DNA from: JANQIO01 sp038746745
Lineage (GTDB): Bacteria; Pseudomonadota; Gammaproteobacteria; Pseudomonadales; Halieaceae
Direction of reading: 5' to 3'
DNA: 64,000 nucleotides
Assembly (NCBI GenBank): GCA_038746745.1
Contig: JBCDKJ010000011.1
Span: 13,062-77,061 of the forward strand
Made by a program: the position numbers and the translations under genes. The notes below the pieces were generated by a model. That model saw nothing but the letters and a program-made list of their open reading frames with translations, made no database searches and was not told the DNA's origin. Below, one piece after another: positions 8,874-17,976 of this stretch. Numbering within the stretch: position 1 is the first letter of the stretch; each line of letters begins with the position of its first letter.

Positions 8874-10256
8874 CTAGTACTTGTAGCTTTCAGGTTTGAA
8901 GGGGCCCTCTACGCTGACGCCGATGTAGTCCGCCTGTTCGCTGGTGAGCTTCGTCAGCACACCTCCGAAGCCACGCACCATGTGGGCTGCTACTTCTTCG
9001 TCAAGCTTCTTCGGCAGCACTTCAACCGTAATTGCGTTTGGTTTCATGTTGGCTTCGAGGTCGGCAAAACGGCGCTCGTACAGGTAAATCTGTGCCAGAA
9101 CCTGGTTAGCGAAAGAACCATCCATGATGCGCGAGGGGTGACCGGTTGCGTTGCCAAGGTTCACCAGCCTGCCCTCAGCCAGCAGGATCAGATGATCATT
9201 ACTGGCGCGGTCTCTATACACCACATGCACTTGTGGCTTCACCTCTTCCCACTCCCAGTTTTCGCGCATGTAAGCCGTATCGATTTCATTGTCGAAGTGG
9301 CCGATGTTGCACACCACAGCGCCAGATTTGATAGCACTGAGGACTTCCTTATCACAGACGTTGTAGTTACCCGTGGCGGTGACTAGCAGGTCGGTTTTTT
9401 CCAGCAGGGTTTGGTCGACACCCTTGCTGCGATCGCCGTCCACGTAAGCAGAGACCAGCTCAAAGCCGTCCATACAGGCCTGCATAGCACAAATCGGATC
9501 CACCTCTGCGACGCGCACAATCATGCCTTCCTGGCGTAAAGACTGGGCTGAGCCCTTACCCACATCGCCGTAACCAATCACCAGCGCTTGCTTACCAGAC
9601 AGCAGGTGGTCAGTGGCACGTTTGACCGCATCGTTGAGGCTGTGACGGCATCCGTACTTATTGTCGTTCTTGCTTTTGGTGATGGAGTCGTTGACGTTGA
9701 TAGCGGGCACTTTCAAGGTGCCGCCCTTCATCATTTCCAACAGGCGATGCACGCCCGTAGTGGTTTCCTCGGTGATACCGTGCACACGATCCAGCATTTG
9801 CGGATACTTGTCATGCAGCATGCCAGTCAGGTCCCCGCCGTCATCCAGAATCATGTTGGCATCCCAGGGCTGGCCGTTCTTGAGAATGGTCTGCTCAATG
9901 CACCACTCGTACTCTTCTTCCGTTTCACCTTTCCAGGCGAACACAGGCGTTCCGCTGGCGGCGATGGCTGCGGCAGCGTGATCCTGAGTTGAGAATATGT
10001 TGCAGGAGGACCAGCGCACTTCCGCACCCAGCGCCTGCAGCGTCTCAATCAGAACTGCTGTCTGAATAGTCATATGGATGCAGCCGAGAATCTTCGCGCC
10101 GGCCAGAGGCTGGCTGGGTGCATACTTGTCGCGCATCGCCATCAGCGCAGGCATTTCGCCCTCAGCAATGGAGATTTCGCGACGGCCCCAGTCGGCCAGG
10201 TTGATATCGGCAACTTTGTAGTCGGCCAGTGTTTCGATTTTTTCTGCGGTGCTCAT
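8874..10256 (-). CDS. ahcY: Adenosylhomocysteinase (SAH hydrolase)
   Basis: NAD-dependent enzyme that splits S-adenosylhomocysteine to adenosine and homocysteine, relieving product inhibition of methyltransferases. The 460 residues include CNIFSTQDHAAAAIA, the NAD-binding loop GYGDVGKGSAQSL and the C-terminal PFKPESYKY tail that reaches the neighbouring subunit's active site. Eleven bases separate it from metK, with no room for a SAH riboswitch, so control must come from upstream (see the palindrome at 12496-12519). Confidence 0.98.
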   Translation of the reverse strand: MSTAEKIETLADYKVADINLADWGRREISIAEGEMPALMAMRDKYAPSQPLAGAKILGCIHMTIQTAVLIETLQALGAEVRWSSCNIFSTQDHAAAAIAASGTPVFAWKGETEEEYEWCIEQTILKNGQPWDANMILDDGGDLTGMLHDKYPQMLDRVHGITEETTTGVHRLLEMMKGGTLKVPAINVNDSITKSKNDNKYGCRHSLNDAVKRATDHLLSGKQALVIGYGDVGKGSAQSLRQEGMIVRVAEVDPICAMQACMDGFELVSAYVDGDRSKGVDQTLLEKTDLLVTATGNYNVCDKEVLSAIKSGAVVCNIGHFDNEIDTAYMRENWEWEEVKPQVHVVYRDRASNDHLILLAEGRLVNLGNATGHPSRIMDGSFANQVLAQIYLYERRFADLEANMKPNAITVEVLPKKLDEEVAAHMVRGFGGVLTKLTSEQADYIGVSVEGPFKPESYKY

Positions 10257-10267
10257 TTGGTTTCTCC

Positions 10268-11428
10268 TTACGCGGCAGCCTTGAGGGCTTCCGCCTTGTC
10301 AGTCTTTTCCCAGGTGAAATCTTCGTCTTCGCGACCGAAATGGCCATAGGCAGCGGTCTTGCGGTAGATGGGGCGCTTGAGATCAAGCATATCGATCAGT
10401 CCCGCCGGGCGCAGGTCGAAGTGCTCGCGCACCAGCTCAACAATGCGGCTTTCTGGAACCGTGGCGGTGTCAAAAGCATTTACCGATATCGAGGTCGGTT
10501 CTGCCACGCCAATCGCGTAGGACACCTGGATTTCACAGCGCTCGGCGAGGCCGGCGGCAACAATGTTCTTGGCTACGTAGCGCCCTGCATAGGCGGCGCT
10601 GCGATCAACTTTGGAGGGGTCCTTGCCAGAAAATGCCCCGCCACCGTGGCGCGCCATCCCGCCGTAGGTATCTACAATAATCTTGCGCCCGGTAAGGCCG
10701 CAGTCCCCGAGCGGCCCGCCGATGATGAACTGGCCAGTGGGGTTGATGTGGTACTGGGTGCCATCATGCAGCCACTCGCCGGGTAGCACATGCCTGATGA
10801 TGTTCTCCATGACGGCTTCCTGAATGTCTTGCTGGCTGATATCAGGGTCGTGCTGCGTGGACAGCACCACGGCATCAATGGCAACTGGCTTGCCGTTTTC
10901 GTAGCGCAGAGAAATCTGGCTCTTGGCATCCGGACGCAGCCAGGGCAAAACGCCGTCGCGTCGCATGTGGGCTTGTCGTTCCACCAGGCGATGGGAGTAA
11001 TAAATCGGGGCCGGCATGAGTACGTCAGTTTCATTGGTGGCGTAGCCGAACATCAGACCCTGATCACCTGCACCCTGCTCTTTATGAGCGCCGCTGTCTT
11101 CATCCACGCCCATAGCGATGTCCGGGGACTGCTTACCAATCGCGTTCAGGACCGCACAGGAGGCGCCGTCAAAGCCTACGTCTGAGCTGTCGTAACCGAT
11201 GTCCAGAATCACCTGACGCACTATGTCCTCAAGCTCCACGTAAGTGTTGGTGGTGACCTCACCCGCAATCACGGCCATGCCGGTTTTCACCAGCGTCTCG
11301 ACGGCGACTCGGCCATTGGGGTCGTCGGCAAGAATGGCATCGAGGACCGCGTCAGAAATCTGGTCTGCCATTTTGTCCGGGTGCCCTTCTGACACGGACT
11401 CAGAGGTAAACAATGAATACTGGCTCAT
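10268..11428 (-). CDS. metK: S-adenosylmethionine synthetase
   Basis: Makes SAM from methionine and ATP. The length of 386 residues is standard. Signatures include EGHPDKMADQISDA near the start, GAGDQGLMFGYA (ATP binding), and the glycine-rich GGGAFSGKDPSKVDRSAAY. Its ATG overlaps the stop of the upstream ArsR-methyltransferase gene by four bases (ATGA), so the two are almost certainly co-translated. This is the central gene of the SAM-cycle operon. Confidence 0.98.
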   Translation of the reverse strand: MSQYSLFTSESVSEGHPDKMADQISDAVLDAILADDPNGRVAVETLVKTGMAVIAGEVTTNTYVELEDIVRQVILDIGYDSSDVGFDGASCAVLNAIGKQSPDIAMGVDEDSGAHKEQGAGDQGLMFGYATNETDVLMPAPIYYSHRLVERQAHMRRDGVLPWLRPDAKSQISLRYENGKPVAIDAVVLSTQHDPDISQQDIQEAVMENIIRHVLPGEWLHDGTQYHINPTGQFIIGGPLGDCGLTGRKIIVDTYGGMARHGGGAFSGKDPSKVDRSAAYAGRYVAKNIVAAGLAERCEIQVSYAIGVAEPTSISVNAFDTATVPESRIVELVREHFDLRPAGLIDMLDLKRPIYRKTAAYGHFGREDEDFTWEKTDKAEALKAAA

Positions 11429-12468
11429 GCTGTGTTCCTTACTATATGACTGTGATGCCCGAACAGGCGCACCTGTACCTGGAATCCGTTGCGTTGTGCC
11501 AGGTACACCCCGGCTGTTTCTGTCAGCCCTGCGTCAGCCGCCCAGCCCGTCAGCTCGTTTGGGTCAAAGCCCAGCCACAGGTCGCCGCAGGCGTCCCGAG
11601 CCCAGTCCTGATCGTGCCGGCACAGGTCGGTAACAAGCAGCACACCCCGTGGCGCGAGGCAGCGCGCAAGGTCGGTTAGCATGCTGGCAGGCGAAGGCGT
11701 ATGGTGCAGGACCATGTTCACTACAATGCAATCAGCGGACAGCGTATCCAGGTGTGAATGACGGGTATCGCCGTGGATAAACTCGATGTTTTTCAAACCC
11801 AGCTGCTCGGCGCGTGACATGGACTGCGCCAGCATTGCGTCGGCGGTATCCAACGCGACGACGGTATCAAAATCGGCACTGAGTCGAGGCAGAAAAGCCC
11901 CGTCACCCGGTCCGACTTCCAGCGCTAGCTGGCGGCTTTGCAGGTTAGCGCCAGCCAGGGTTTCTGCCACGGTATCGGCGTACTGCTCGTAGCTGGCAAT
12001 TAAATCCTGCTGGGCGCGGAATTTTTCGGCATTGCGGGCAAAAAATTCCTGGGATGAGCGCACCCGCTCGGTGCGCAGTTCTGCCAGACCGGCCTGTAAC
12101 TCTACAGGTAAGGACAACCCGTCCAGAGACGCCAGCAGGCCAGCCTGCAGCTGTCCTGCCGCCGTTTGAATATCGGGCACCGCTCGCCGGTAGTAGATGG
12201 AATTGCCCTCGCGTCGATTGGTAACCAGCCCCGCCGTTGCCATCACTTTAAGATGATGGCTGAGTGCCGGCTGGCGAATTTCCAGCAGGGTGCATAGCTC
12301 CTGCACCGCCAGTGAATCCTGGCGCAGCAACTGAAGTACCCGCAGACGCAGTTCGTCCCCGCTGGCCTTGCATAGACTGGCGATGGTTTCGATGGCGTTC
12401 TGAGCGCTGCGGTTATCGCCAACTTGGGGTGAGTCAGCCCCCTCGCGCGCGTGCCGGTCTGCAAGCAT
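11425..12468 (-). CDS. sahR: ArsR-family regulator fused to a SAM methyltransferase domain (SahR type)
   Basis: Two-domain protein of 347 residues. The N-terminal third is an ArsR winged helix (about 30-100), with LLEIRQPALSHHLKVMATAGLV as the recognition-helix region. The C-terminal half is a Rossmann SAM-binding domain with ALEVGPGDGAFLPRL (motif I), VVALDTADAML and VNMVLHHTPSPASMLTDLARCL. Proteins of this architecture lying next to ahcY/metK were described as SahR, which senses SAH and controls methionine-cycle genes in Proteobacteria. No typical metal-binding Cys pair is seen in the HTH. The function here rests on architecture plus operon position. It would control its own operon through the adjacent palindrome. 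Confidence 0.85.
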   Translation of the reverse strand: MLADRHAREGADSPQVGDNRSAQNAIETIASLCKASGDELRLRVLQLLRQDSLAVQELCTLLEIRQPALSHHLKVMATAGLVTNRREGNSIYYRRAVPDIQTAAGQLQAGLLASLDGLSLPVELQAGLAELRTERVRSSQEFFARNAEKFRAQQDLIASYEQYADTVAETLAGANLQSRQLALEVGPGDGAFLPRLSADFDTVVALDTADAMLAQSMSRAEQLGLKNIEFIHGDTRHSHLDTLSADCIVVNMVLHHTPSPASMLTDLARCLAPRGVLLVTDLCRHDQDWARDACGDLWLGFDPNELTGWAADAGLTETAGVYLAQRNGFQVQVRLFGHHSHIVRNTA

Positions 12469-12495
12469 GGCGCGAGAGTCTAGCAGAAGCCCAAA

Positions 12496-12519
12496 CTATA
12501 TCAAAATTTTTTGATATAG
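12496..12519. promoter_or_regulatory. Perfect 24-bp palindrome, probable SahR operator
   Basis: Two 11-base arms, CTATATCAAAA and TTTTGATATAG, are exact reverse complements around a TT centre. It lies 28 bases before the sahR start, where a promoter for sahR-metK-ahcY-metF would be. On the reverse strand a TTGGCA lies just upstream, so the palindrome covers the spacer and -10 area. ATATCAA/TTGATAT arms fit the type of motif reported for SahR, as recalled from the literature, not checked here. The divergent tkt gene starts 198 bases away and could also be affected. Confidence 0.75.
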
Positions 12520-12716
12520 CTGCCAAGTGGCCGTGGTGTTGGCTGGAACGCTCGCAGGTTTGCAGATGACGCTAGCGTTAGCGTGCTTGCCGATGGGCCT
12601 TGGTTGTGGATCAAGCGTCTACAGAAAAGCCGCGACATGCCCGCCGTCTCGTTGCCGAACGTAGTTGGTTACGAGAGAATAGCGCACCTTTTTTTCAGCC
12701 CCTCAGGAGTCTCTGA

Positions 12717-14714
12717 ATGACCTCCCAAACCGATCTCGCCAACGCCATTCGCGCATTGAGTATGGATGCAGTGCAGAAGGCTAACAGCGGCCACCCTGGA
12801 GCCCCAATGGGGATGGCTGAAATTGCCGAGGTGTTGTGGCGGGAGTTCCTGGTGCACAATCCTGCTAACCCGGACTGGCCCAATCGGGATCGCTTTGTAC
12901 TTTCAAATGGCCACGGCTCGATGCTGATCTACTCGCTGTTGCATCTCACCGGCTACGACCTGCCGATGGCGGAACTCGAAAATTTTCGTCAGCTTCACAG
13001 CCGCACCCCGGGTCACCCTGAATACGGCTACGCGCCTGGCGTAGAAACCACGACCGGCCCGTTGGGACAAGGCCTCAGCAATGCGGTGGGTATGGCGATA
13101 GCGGAGAAGGTGCTGGGAGCCCAGTACAACCGAGACGGGCATAAGGTGATAGATCACTTCACTTATGTATTCCTCGGTGATGGCTGCCTGATGGAAGGTA
13201 TTTCCCACGAGGTCTGTTCTCTGGCGGGCACGCTGGGGCTGGGCAAGCTGATTGCGCTATACGACGACAACGGCATTTCAATTGATGGTGGCGTCGAGGG
13301 CTGGTTTACCGATGATACGCCGGCGCGGTTTGCGTCTTACGGTTGGCAGGTCATTGCCGCCGTGGATGGACATGATTCCGCCGCGGTCCGCGCTGCTATA
13401 GAGGCGGCCCGCGCAGACGACAGTCGGCCCACCCTGATCTGCTGCCGCACGGTCATCGGTAAAGGCGCGCCCAATAAGCAGGGCTCCGAATCCTGTCACG
13501 GTGCTGCTTTGGGTGAGGATGAAGTGGCTGCGACACGGGACAATCTGGGCTGGCCGCATGCGCCGTTCAGCATTCCCCAGGAAATCTATGATGCCTGGGA
13601 TGCGCGAGACGCGGGCGCGCAGGCGGAAGCCGCCTGGCAGGAGACAATGCAGGCCTATGCTGAGGCGCATCCGCAACTGGCCAGCGAACTACAGCGTCGG
13701 CTGGCGGGAGAGCTGCCTGCAGACTTCAGCGATCGCGCGCAATCCTACATCCAGCAGTGCCAGGACGCCGGCGATAGCATTGCCAGTCGCAAGGCCTCAC
13801 AAAACTGTCTCAATGCTTATGGTGCACTGTTGCCTGAGTTGCTGGGGGGCTCGGCGGATCTGGCGGGATCCAATCTGACCATCTGGAGTGGCAGCCAGCC
13901 CATCACGGCTCAAGATGCCTCGGGAAACTACTTGTATTACGGCGTACGCGAGTTTGGGATGTCCGCGATCATGAACGGCATCGCTCTGCACGGCGGCTTC
14001 ATTAACTACGGGGCAACATTCCTTATTTTTATGGAGTATGCGCGCAACGCCGTGCGCATGGCGGCGTTAATGAAGCAACGTGCCATTTTTGTGTACACGC
14101 ACGACTCCATTGGCCTGGGCGAAGATGGGCCCACCCACCAGCCCATTGAACAATTGAGCAACCTGCGCACTACCCCGAATATGGTGACCTGGCGTCCCTG
14201 CGATGCGGTGGAATCTGCGGTTGCCTGGAAGGCGGCCATCGAACGACAGGATGGTCCTACTGCACTGGTGTTTTCGCGCCAGGGCTTGCCTCATCAGAGC
14301 CGCGGCGCTCAGCAGCTGTCAGATATTGCTCGCGGTGCCTATATTCTGCACGAGCCCGAGGGTGAGTTAGAGGGCATTTTGATTGCCACAGGCTCCGAAG
14401 TGCAGCTGGCCATCGAAGCCGCTGCGCAGCTAGGACAGCAGGGCCGCGCTGTACGCGTGGTCTCTATGCCCAGTGCCGAGGTGTTCGCCGATCAGGCTGC
14501 GGATTACCGTGAGTCAGTCTTACCTTCGGCAGTGCGCGCTCGCGTAGCGGTCGAGGCAGGTCACGTTGACTACTGGCACAAGTATGTCGGTTTAGATGGT
14601 CGGGTTGTGGGTATGACCAGCTTTGGTGAATCCGCACCGGCAGCAGCGCTGATGGAACACTTTGGCTTTACCTCTGCCAATGTCGCCAGCACGCTTGCTG
14701 CCTTGCTCGACTGA
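12717..14714 (+). CDS. tkt: Transketolase
   Basis: Thiamine-diphosphate enzyme that moves two-carbon units between sugar phosphates in the pentose phosphate pathway. The 665 residues show ANSGHPGAPMGMA near residue 22, the ThDP motif GDGCLMEGISHEV with its Asn about 28 residues later (LYDDNG), and GEDGPTHQPIEQL in the pyrimidine domain. An AGGAG site seven bases before the ATG fixes the start. epd and pgk follow on the same strand, the order seen in pseudomonads, though fba is absent here. Confidence 0.98.
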   Translation: MTSQTDLANAIRALSMDAVQKANSGHPGAPMGMAEIAEVLWREFLVHNPANPDWPNRDRFVLSNGHGSMLIYSLLHLTGYDLPMAELENFRQLHSRTPGHPEYGYAPGVETTTGPLGQGLSNAVGMAIAEKVLGAQYNRDGHKVIDHFTYVFLGDGCLMEGISHEVCSLAGTLGLGKLIALYDDNGISIDGGVEGWFTDDTPARFASYGWQVIAAVDGHDSAAVRAAIEAARADDSRPTLICCRTVIGKGAPNKQGSESCHGAALGEDEVAATRDNLGWPHAPFSIPQEIYDAWDARDAGAQAEAAWQETMQAYAEAHPQLASELQRRLAGELPADFSDRAQSYIQQCQDAGDSIASRKASQNCLNAYGALLPELLGGSADLAGSNLTIWSGSQPITAQDASGNYLYYGVREFGMSAIMNGIALHGGFINYGATFLIFMEYARNAVRMAALMKQRAIFVYTHDSIGLGEDGPTHQPIEQLSNLRTTPNMVTWRPCDAVESAVAWKAAIERQDGPTALVFSRQGLPHQSRGAQQLSDIARGAYILHEPEGELEGILIATGSEVQLAIEAAAQLGQQGRAVRVVSMPSAEVFADQAADYRESVLPSAVRARVAVEAGHVDYWHKYVGLDGRVVGMTSFGESAPAAALMEHFGFTSANVASTLAALLD

Positions 14715-14744
14715 GCCCGCGCACAGTCAGCGTGTGAACGGCTC

Positions 14745-15761
14745 GTGATCAGGCTCGCCATTAATGGCTACGGTCGCATTGGGCGGTGCGTTCTGCGCGC
14801 CCTGTGTGACGGCCAGTACCGGGACCGCTTACAGGTGGTGGCAATCAATGAGATCGCCGACTTACAAACAGTTGTGCATCTCACCCGCTTTGATTCCACG
14901 CACGGCCGCTTTCGCGGTGAGCTGGAAGTGCAGGGCGATGCGCTCGTTATCGATGGCCAGCCTATTCGGCTGCTCAGAGAGCCAGACATCTCAGCATTAC
15001 CCTGGCGCGAGCTAGAGGTCGACGTGGTGTTGGAGTGCAGCGGCGCATTTAGCGAGAGAGCGCTGGCCGCAAGACATATTGAAAGTGGTGCCCGGCGTGT
15101 GCTGTTTTCTCAGCCAGCCCAGGCCGACGTAGACGCCACGATTGTTTATGGCGTCAATCAGCAGCTGTTAAAACCCGAGCACAACATCGTTTCTGCGGCC
15201 TCCTGCACCACCAACGGTATCGTGCCGGTGATACGAGCACTGGAGACCGCGTTTGGCATAGAGAGTGGCACCATTACCACGATTCACTCTGCGATGAACG
15301 ATCAGCCAGTGCTGGATGCTTACCACAATACTGACCTGCGTAAGACGCGAGCCGCGGGCCTCAATATCATTCCAATCGATACCGCCCTGGCGCGCGGCGT
15401 CGAGCGGGTACTGCCCGAGATGACGGGCCGTTTTTCTGCACAGGCGCTGCGGGTCCCAGTGCATAATGTCTCGGCTATGGATCTTACCGTACAGTTGCAA
15501 ACGGACTGCGATGTGGCTGGTGTTAACAGCGCTCTGAAACGTGCCGCTGGCGAGGACTTTCTCGGCGTGATGGATTACACAGAGGCGCCACTGGCCTCTT
15601 CAGATTTTAATCAGGACCCTCACTCCTGCATCGTCGATGCCAGCCAGACCCGCGTGAGCGGTACCCGACTGGCAAAGGTGCTGGTCTGGTTCGATAATGA
15701 GTGGGGGTATGCAAATCGCATGCTGGATGTCGTGAACCACTGGTGCCACATCAGCGACTGA
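14745..15761 (+). CDS. epd: Erythrose-4-phosphate dehydrogenase (GAPDH family)
   Basis: Oxidises erythrose 4-phosphate to 4-phosphoerythronate, the first step toward pyridoxal phosphate by the DXP-dependent route. The 338 residues carry the NAD-binding start INGYGRIGRCVLRAL, catalytic Cys154 in SAASCTTNG and His181 in TTIHSAMND. The HSAMND wording, ALPWRELEVDVVLECSG and the gene order favour Epd over glycolytic GAPDH. The residue three after the Asn-adjacent catalytic segment is Gly where the family usually has Cys (CTTNC). The start is GTG at 14745. A glycolytic GAPDH role cannot be fully excluded. Confidence 0.85.
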   Translation: MIRLAINGYGRIGRCVLRALCDGQYRDRLQVVAINEIADLQTVVHLTRFDSTHGRFRGELEVQGDALVIDGQPIRLLREPDISALPWRELEVDVVLECSGAFSERALAARHIESGARRVLFSQPAQADVDATIVYGVNQQLLKPEHNIVSAASCTTNGIVPVIRALETAFGIESGTITTIHSAMNDQPVLDAYHNTDLRKTRAAGLNIIPIDTALARGVERVLPEMTGRFSAQALRVPVHNVSAMDLTVQLQTDCDVAGVNSALKRAAGEDFLGVMDYTEAPLASSDFNQDPHSCIVDASQTRVSGTRLAKVLVWFDNEWGYANRMLDVVNHWCHISD

Positions 15762-15798
15762 GCAGGACGAAGATTTTCCGCTGTAACTCGGAGACAGC

Positions 15799-16968
15799 AT
15801 GACAGCATCTATTCTGACCATGGCGGAGCAGGATCTGGCCGGCAAGCGCGTTTTGATTCGTGAGGATCTTAATGTGCCACTTAAAGATGGTGTCATTACC
15901 AGCGATGCCAGGTTGCGGGCTGCCCTGCCGAGTATCCTGCAGGCATTGGATGCAGGTGCTGGCGTCATCGTGATGTCACACCTCGGTAGACCCGTAGAAG
16001 GCGAGCCGAATCCAGATTACTCCCTGCAACCGGTAGTCAACTATCTCGCAGAGGCACTGTCGACTGACATTACGTTGGTGCATGATTTAAAGCCTATGGA
16101 GTTGCCGCCAGGGAAAGTCGCCGTGCTGGAGAACGTGCGCTTCAACCCGGGTGAAAAGGCGAACGACGAAGGGCTCGCCAGGCAGTATGCGGCGCTATGT
16201 GATGTCTTTGTGATGGACGCCTTTGGCACAGCGCATCGCGCTCAGGCATCAACCCACGGCGTCGCGCGTTTCGCGCCGGTGGCCTGCGCAGGCCCGCTGT
16301 TGGCAGCTGAGCTGCAGGCGCTGGAACAGGCCTTGAACAACCCGCGCAGGCCTATGCTCGCTATCGTAGGTGGCTCAAAGGTGTCGACCAAGCTCACCGT
16401 TCTGGAAACGCTGGCAGACAAGGTGGACCAGCTGGTTGTGGGTGGCGGTATTGCCAATACGTTTCTGGCGGCCAGCGGCTGTCCCATCGGAAAGTCGTTG
16501 TGTGAGAACGAACTGGTGCCAGCTGCGCAGGCGCTGATGGCGAAGGCGGAGATACCGCTTCCCACCGATGTCATCACGGGCAAGGAGTTTTCCGAGGCGG
16601 CAGAGGCGATCACCAAGCCAGCAGACGCTGTGGCTGATGACGACATGATTTTTGACATTGGTCCTGACAGTCGTGCGCGTATGGCAGAGATTGTCGCTAC
16701 CGCGGGCACGATTCTATGGAATGGGCCAGTGGGCGTGTTCGAATTCGATCAGTTTGCCGGCGGCACCGAAGCGCTCAGTCGGGCCATCGCTGAAAGCGAT
16801 GCTTTCTCGCTGGCTGGGGGTGGTGACACCCTGGCGGCGATTGATAAGTATGGTATCGCTGACCAGGTTTCCTATATCTCTACGGGCGGCGGCGCCTTCC
16901 TGGAATACGTGGAGGGACGCCCATTACCCGCGGTGGCTATTCTTGAAGAACGCGCTGCCGCCAGCTGA
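15799..16968 (+). CDS. pgk: Phosphoglycerate kinase
   Basis: Interconverts 1,3-bisphosphoglycerate and 3-phosphoglycerate with ADP/ATP in glycolysis and gluconeogenesis. The 389 residues contain RVLIREDLNVPLKDG (substrate-binding N-domain), VIVMSHLGRP, the hinge and nucleotide motifs IVGGSKVSTKL, and GGGDTLAAIDKYG at the C-terminal phosphate loop. A GGAGA site lies just before the ATG. It is the last recognisable enzyme of the tkt-epd-pgk run; a hydrolase follows after 69 bases. Confidence 0.98.
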   Translation: MTASILTMAEQDLAGKRVLIREDLNVPLKDGVITSDARLRAALPSILQALDAGAGVIVMSHLGRPVEGEPNPDYSLQPVVNYLAEALSTDITLVHDLKPMELPPGKVAVLENVRFNPGEKANDEGLARQYAALCDVFVMDAFGTAHRAQASTHGVARFAPVACAGPLLAAELQALEQALNNPRRPMLAIVGGSKVSTKLTVLETLADKVDQLVVGGGIANTFLAASGCPIGKSLCENELVPAAQALMAKAEIPLPTDVITGKEFSEAAEAITKPADAVADDDMIFDIGPDSRARMAEIVATAGTILWNGPVGVFEFDQFAGGTEALSRAIAESDAFSLAGGGDTLAAIDKYGIADQVSYISTGGGAFLEYVEGRPLPAVAILEERAAAS

Positions 16969-17037
16969 ATGCCCTGAGCCACGGTTACTTCGCCCGGCGA
17001 CCTTTCTGACTCACTCGTATCAACGCGGGCAGGCCTG

Positions 17038-17976
17038 ATGTCTGAAGCTGCGTTTGCCGATCTTGCCCGGCGGCTGCCTGCCTTTGATCCGGATGCACCA
17101 TGCATCGATGACGGCGGATACTGCCCCTACTACCAGTTTGACTTCCTGGCAGAATTTCAGGGCTGCCGACACAGTCTGGGGCAGCTTGGCTGCGGTACGT
17201 CTGATCTCGCGGTGCAATGCTGGCAGCAGCCTGATGCGCAGGGCACGCTTTACCTGGTTCACGGGCTGTTCGACCACGTCGGTATTTACGGCCATCTGAT
17301 CCGCTTCGGCCTTGCGCAGTCTTTTAACGTGGTGGCTTTTGATTTGCCCGGCCACGGTCTGTCTTCAGGAGCGCGGGCTGAAATCGAAGACTTTGCGCAG
17401 TATCGGCAAGCCATCGAAACCGTTCTGGCCGCGACAGCGGCCTTTCCTGGGCCGCGCCACGTGATCGCACAGAGCACCGGCGGTGCCGCGGTGATGGACT
17501 ATCTGCAAAGGCGTGACTGTGTATTTACAGGCGTCGTGCTACTGGCGCCTCTTATCTGGCCGCAGGGGTGGCGTCGCGTCAGCCTCGCTCACAGCATACT
17601 GCGGCCGCTACTGCGAAATATCCCGCGCAGCTTTGCTGAAAACTCCAACGATCAGGGCTTTCTGCGGTTTCTGCGTCAGGACCCGCTGCAGCCCAGAGTC
17701 ATTACGGTCGTGTGGTTGAGTGCGCTGAAGCGATGGCTAGAGGACTTTCTGCAGCGCCCGCCCTGTAGCACGCCGCTGCTGGTGTTACAGGGCGATGACG
17801 ATACCACTGTAGACTGGCGCAGAAACCTGCCGGAGCTGCAACGGCGCTTTCCCCGCGCCCGCATTGAAACGCTGGCCGGTGCAAGGCATCATCTTGCCAA
17901 TGAGCACCCGCCGATTCGCGATCCCATGCTGGCCAGAATTGCTGCGTACCTGGCCGATAGCGCCACTCCTGCTTAG
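17038..17976 (+). CDS. Alpha/beta hydrolase, lysophospholipase/serine aminopeptidase S33-like
   Basis: Predicted cytoplasmic hydrolase of 312 residues; the substrate is unknown. The fold is shown by VHGLFDHVGIYGHLI (oxyanion region), DLPGHGLSSG, the nucleophile elbow AQSTGG (Ala replaces the first Gly of GxSxG), acid in QGDDDTTVDW and His in AGARHHLANE. These match the monoglyceride lipase/PldB-like group. Its 3' end overlaps the next gene. It may be co-transcribed with pgk, but a metabolic link is not evident. Confidence 0.8.
   Translation: MSEAAFADLARRLPAFDPDAPCIDDGGYCPYYQFDFLAEFQGCRHSLGQLGCGTSDLAVQCWQQPDAQGTLYLVHGLFDHVGIYGHLIRFGLAQSFNVVAFDLPGHGLSSGARAEIEDFAQYRQAIETVLAATAAFPGPRHVIAQSTGGAAVMDYLQRRDCVFTGVVLLAPLIWPQGWRRVSLAHSILRPLLRNIPRSFAENSNDQGFLRFLRQDPLQPRVITVVWLSALKRWLEDFLQRPPCSTPLLVLQGDDDTTVDWRRNLPELQRRFPRARIETLAGARHHLANEHPPIRDPMLARIAAYLADSATPA

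Noticed and set aside
10257..10267. SAH or SAM riboswitch before ahcY or metK
   Set aside because: ahcY is 11 bases from metK, and metK overlaps the regulator gene; there is no leader. Control is better explained by the palindrome at 12496-12519.
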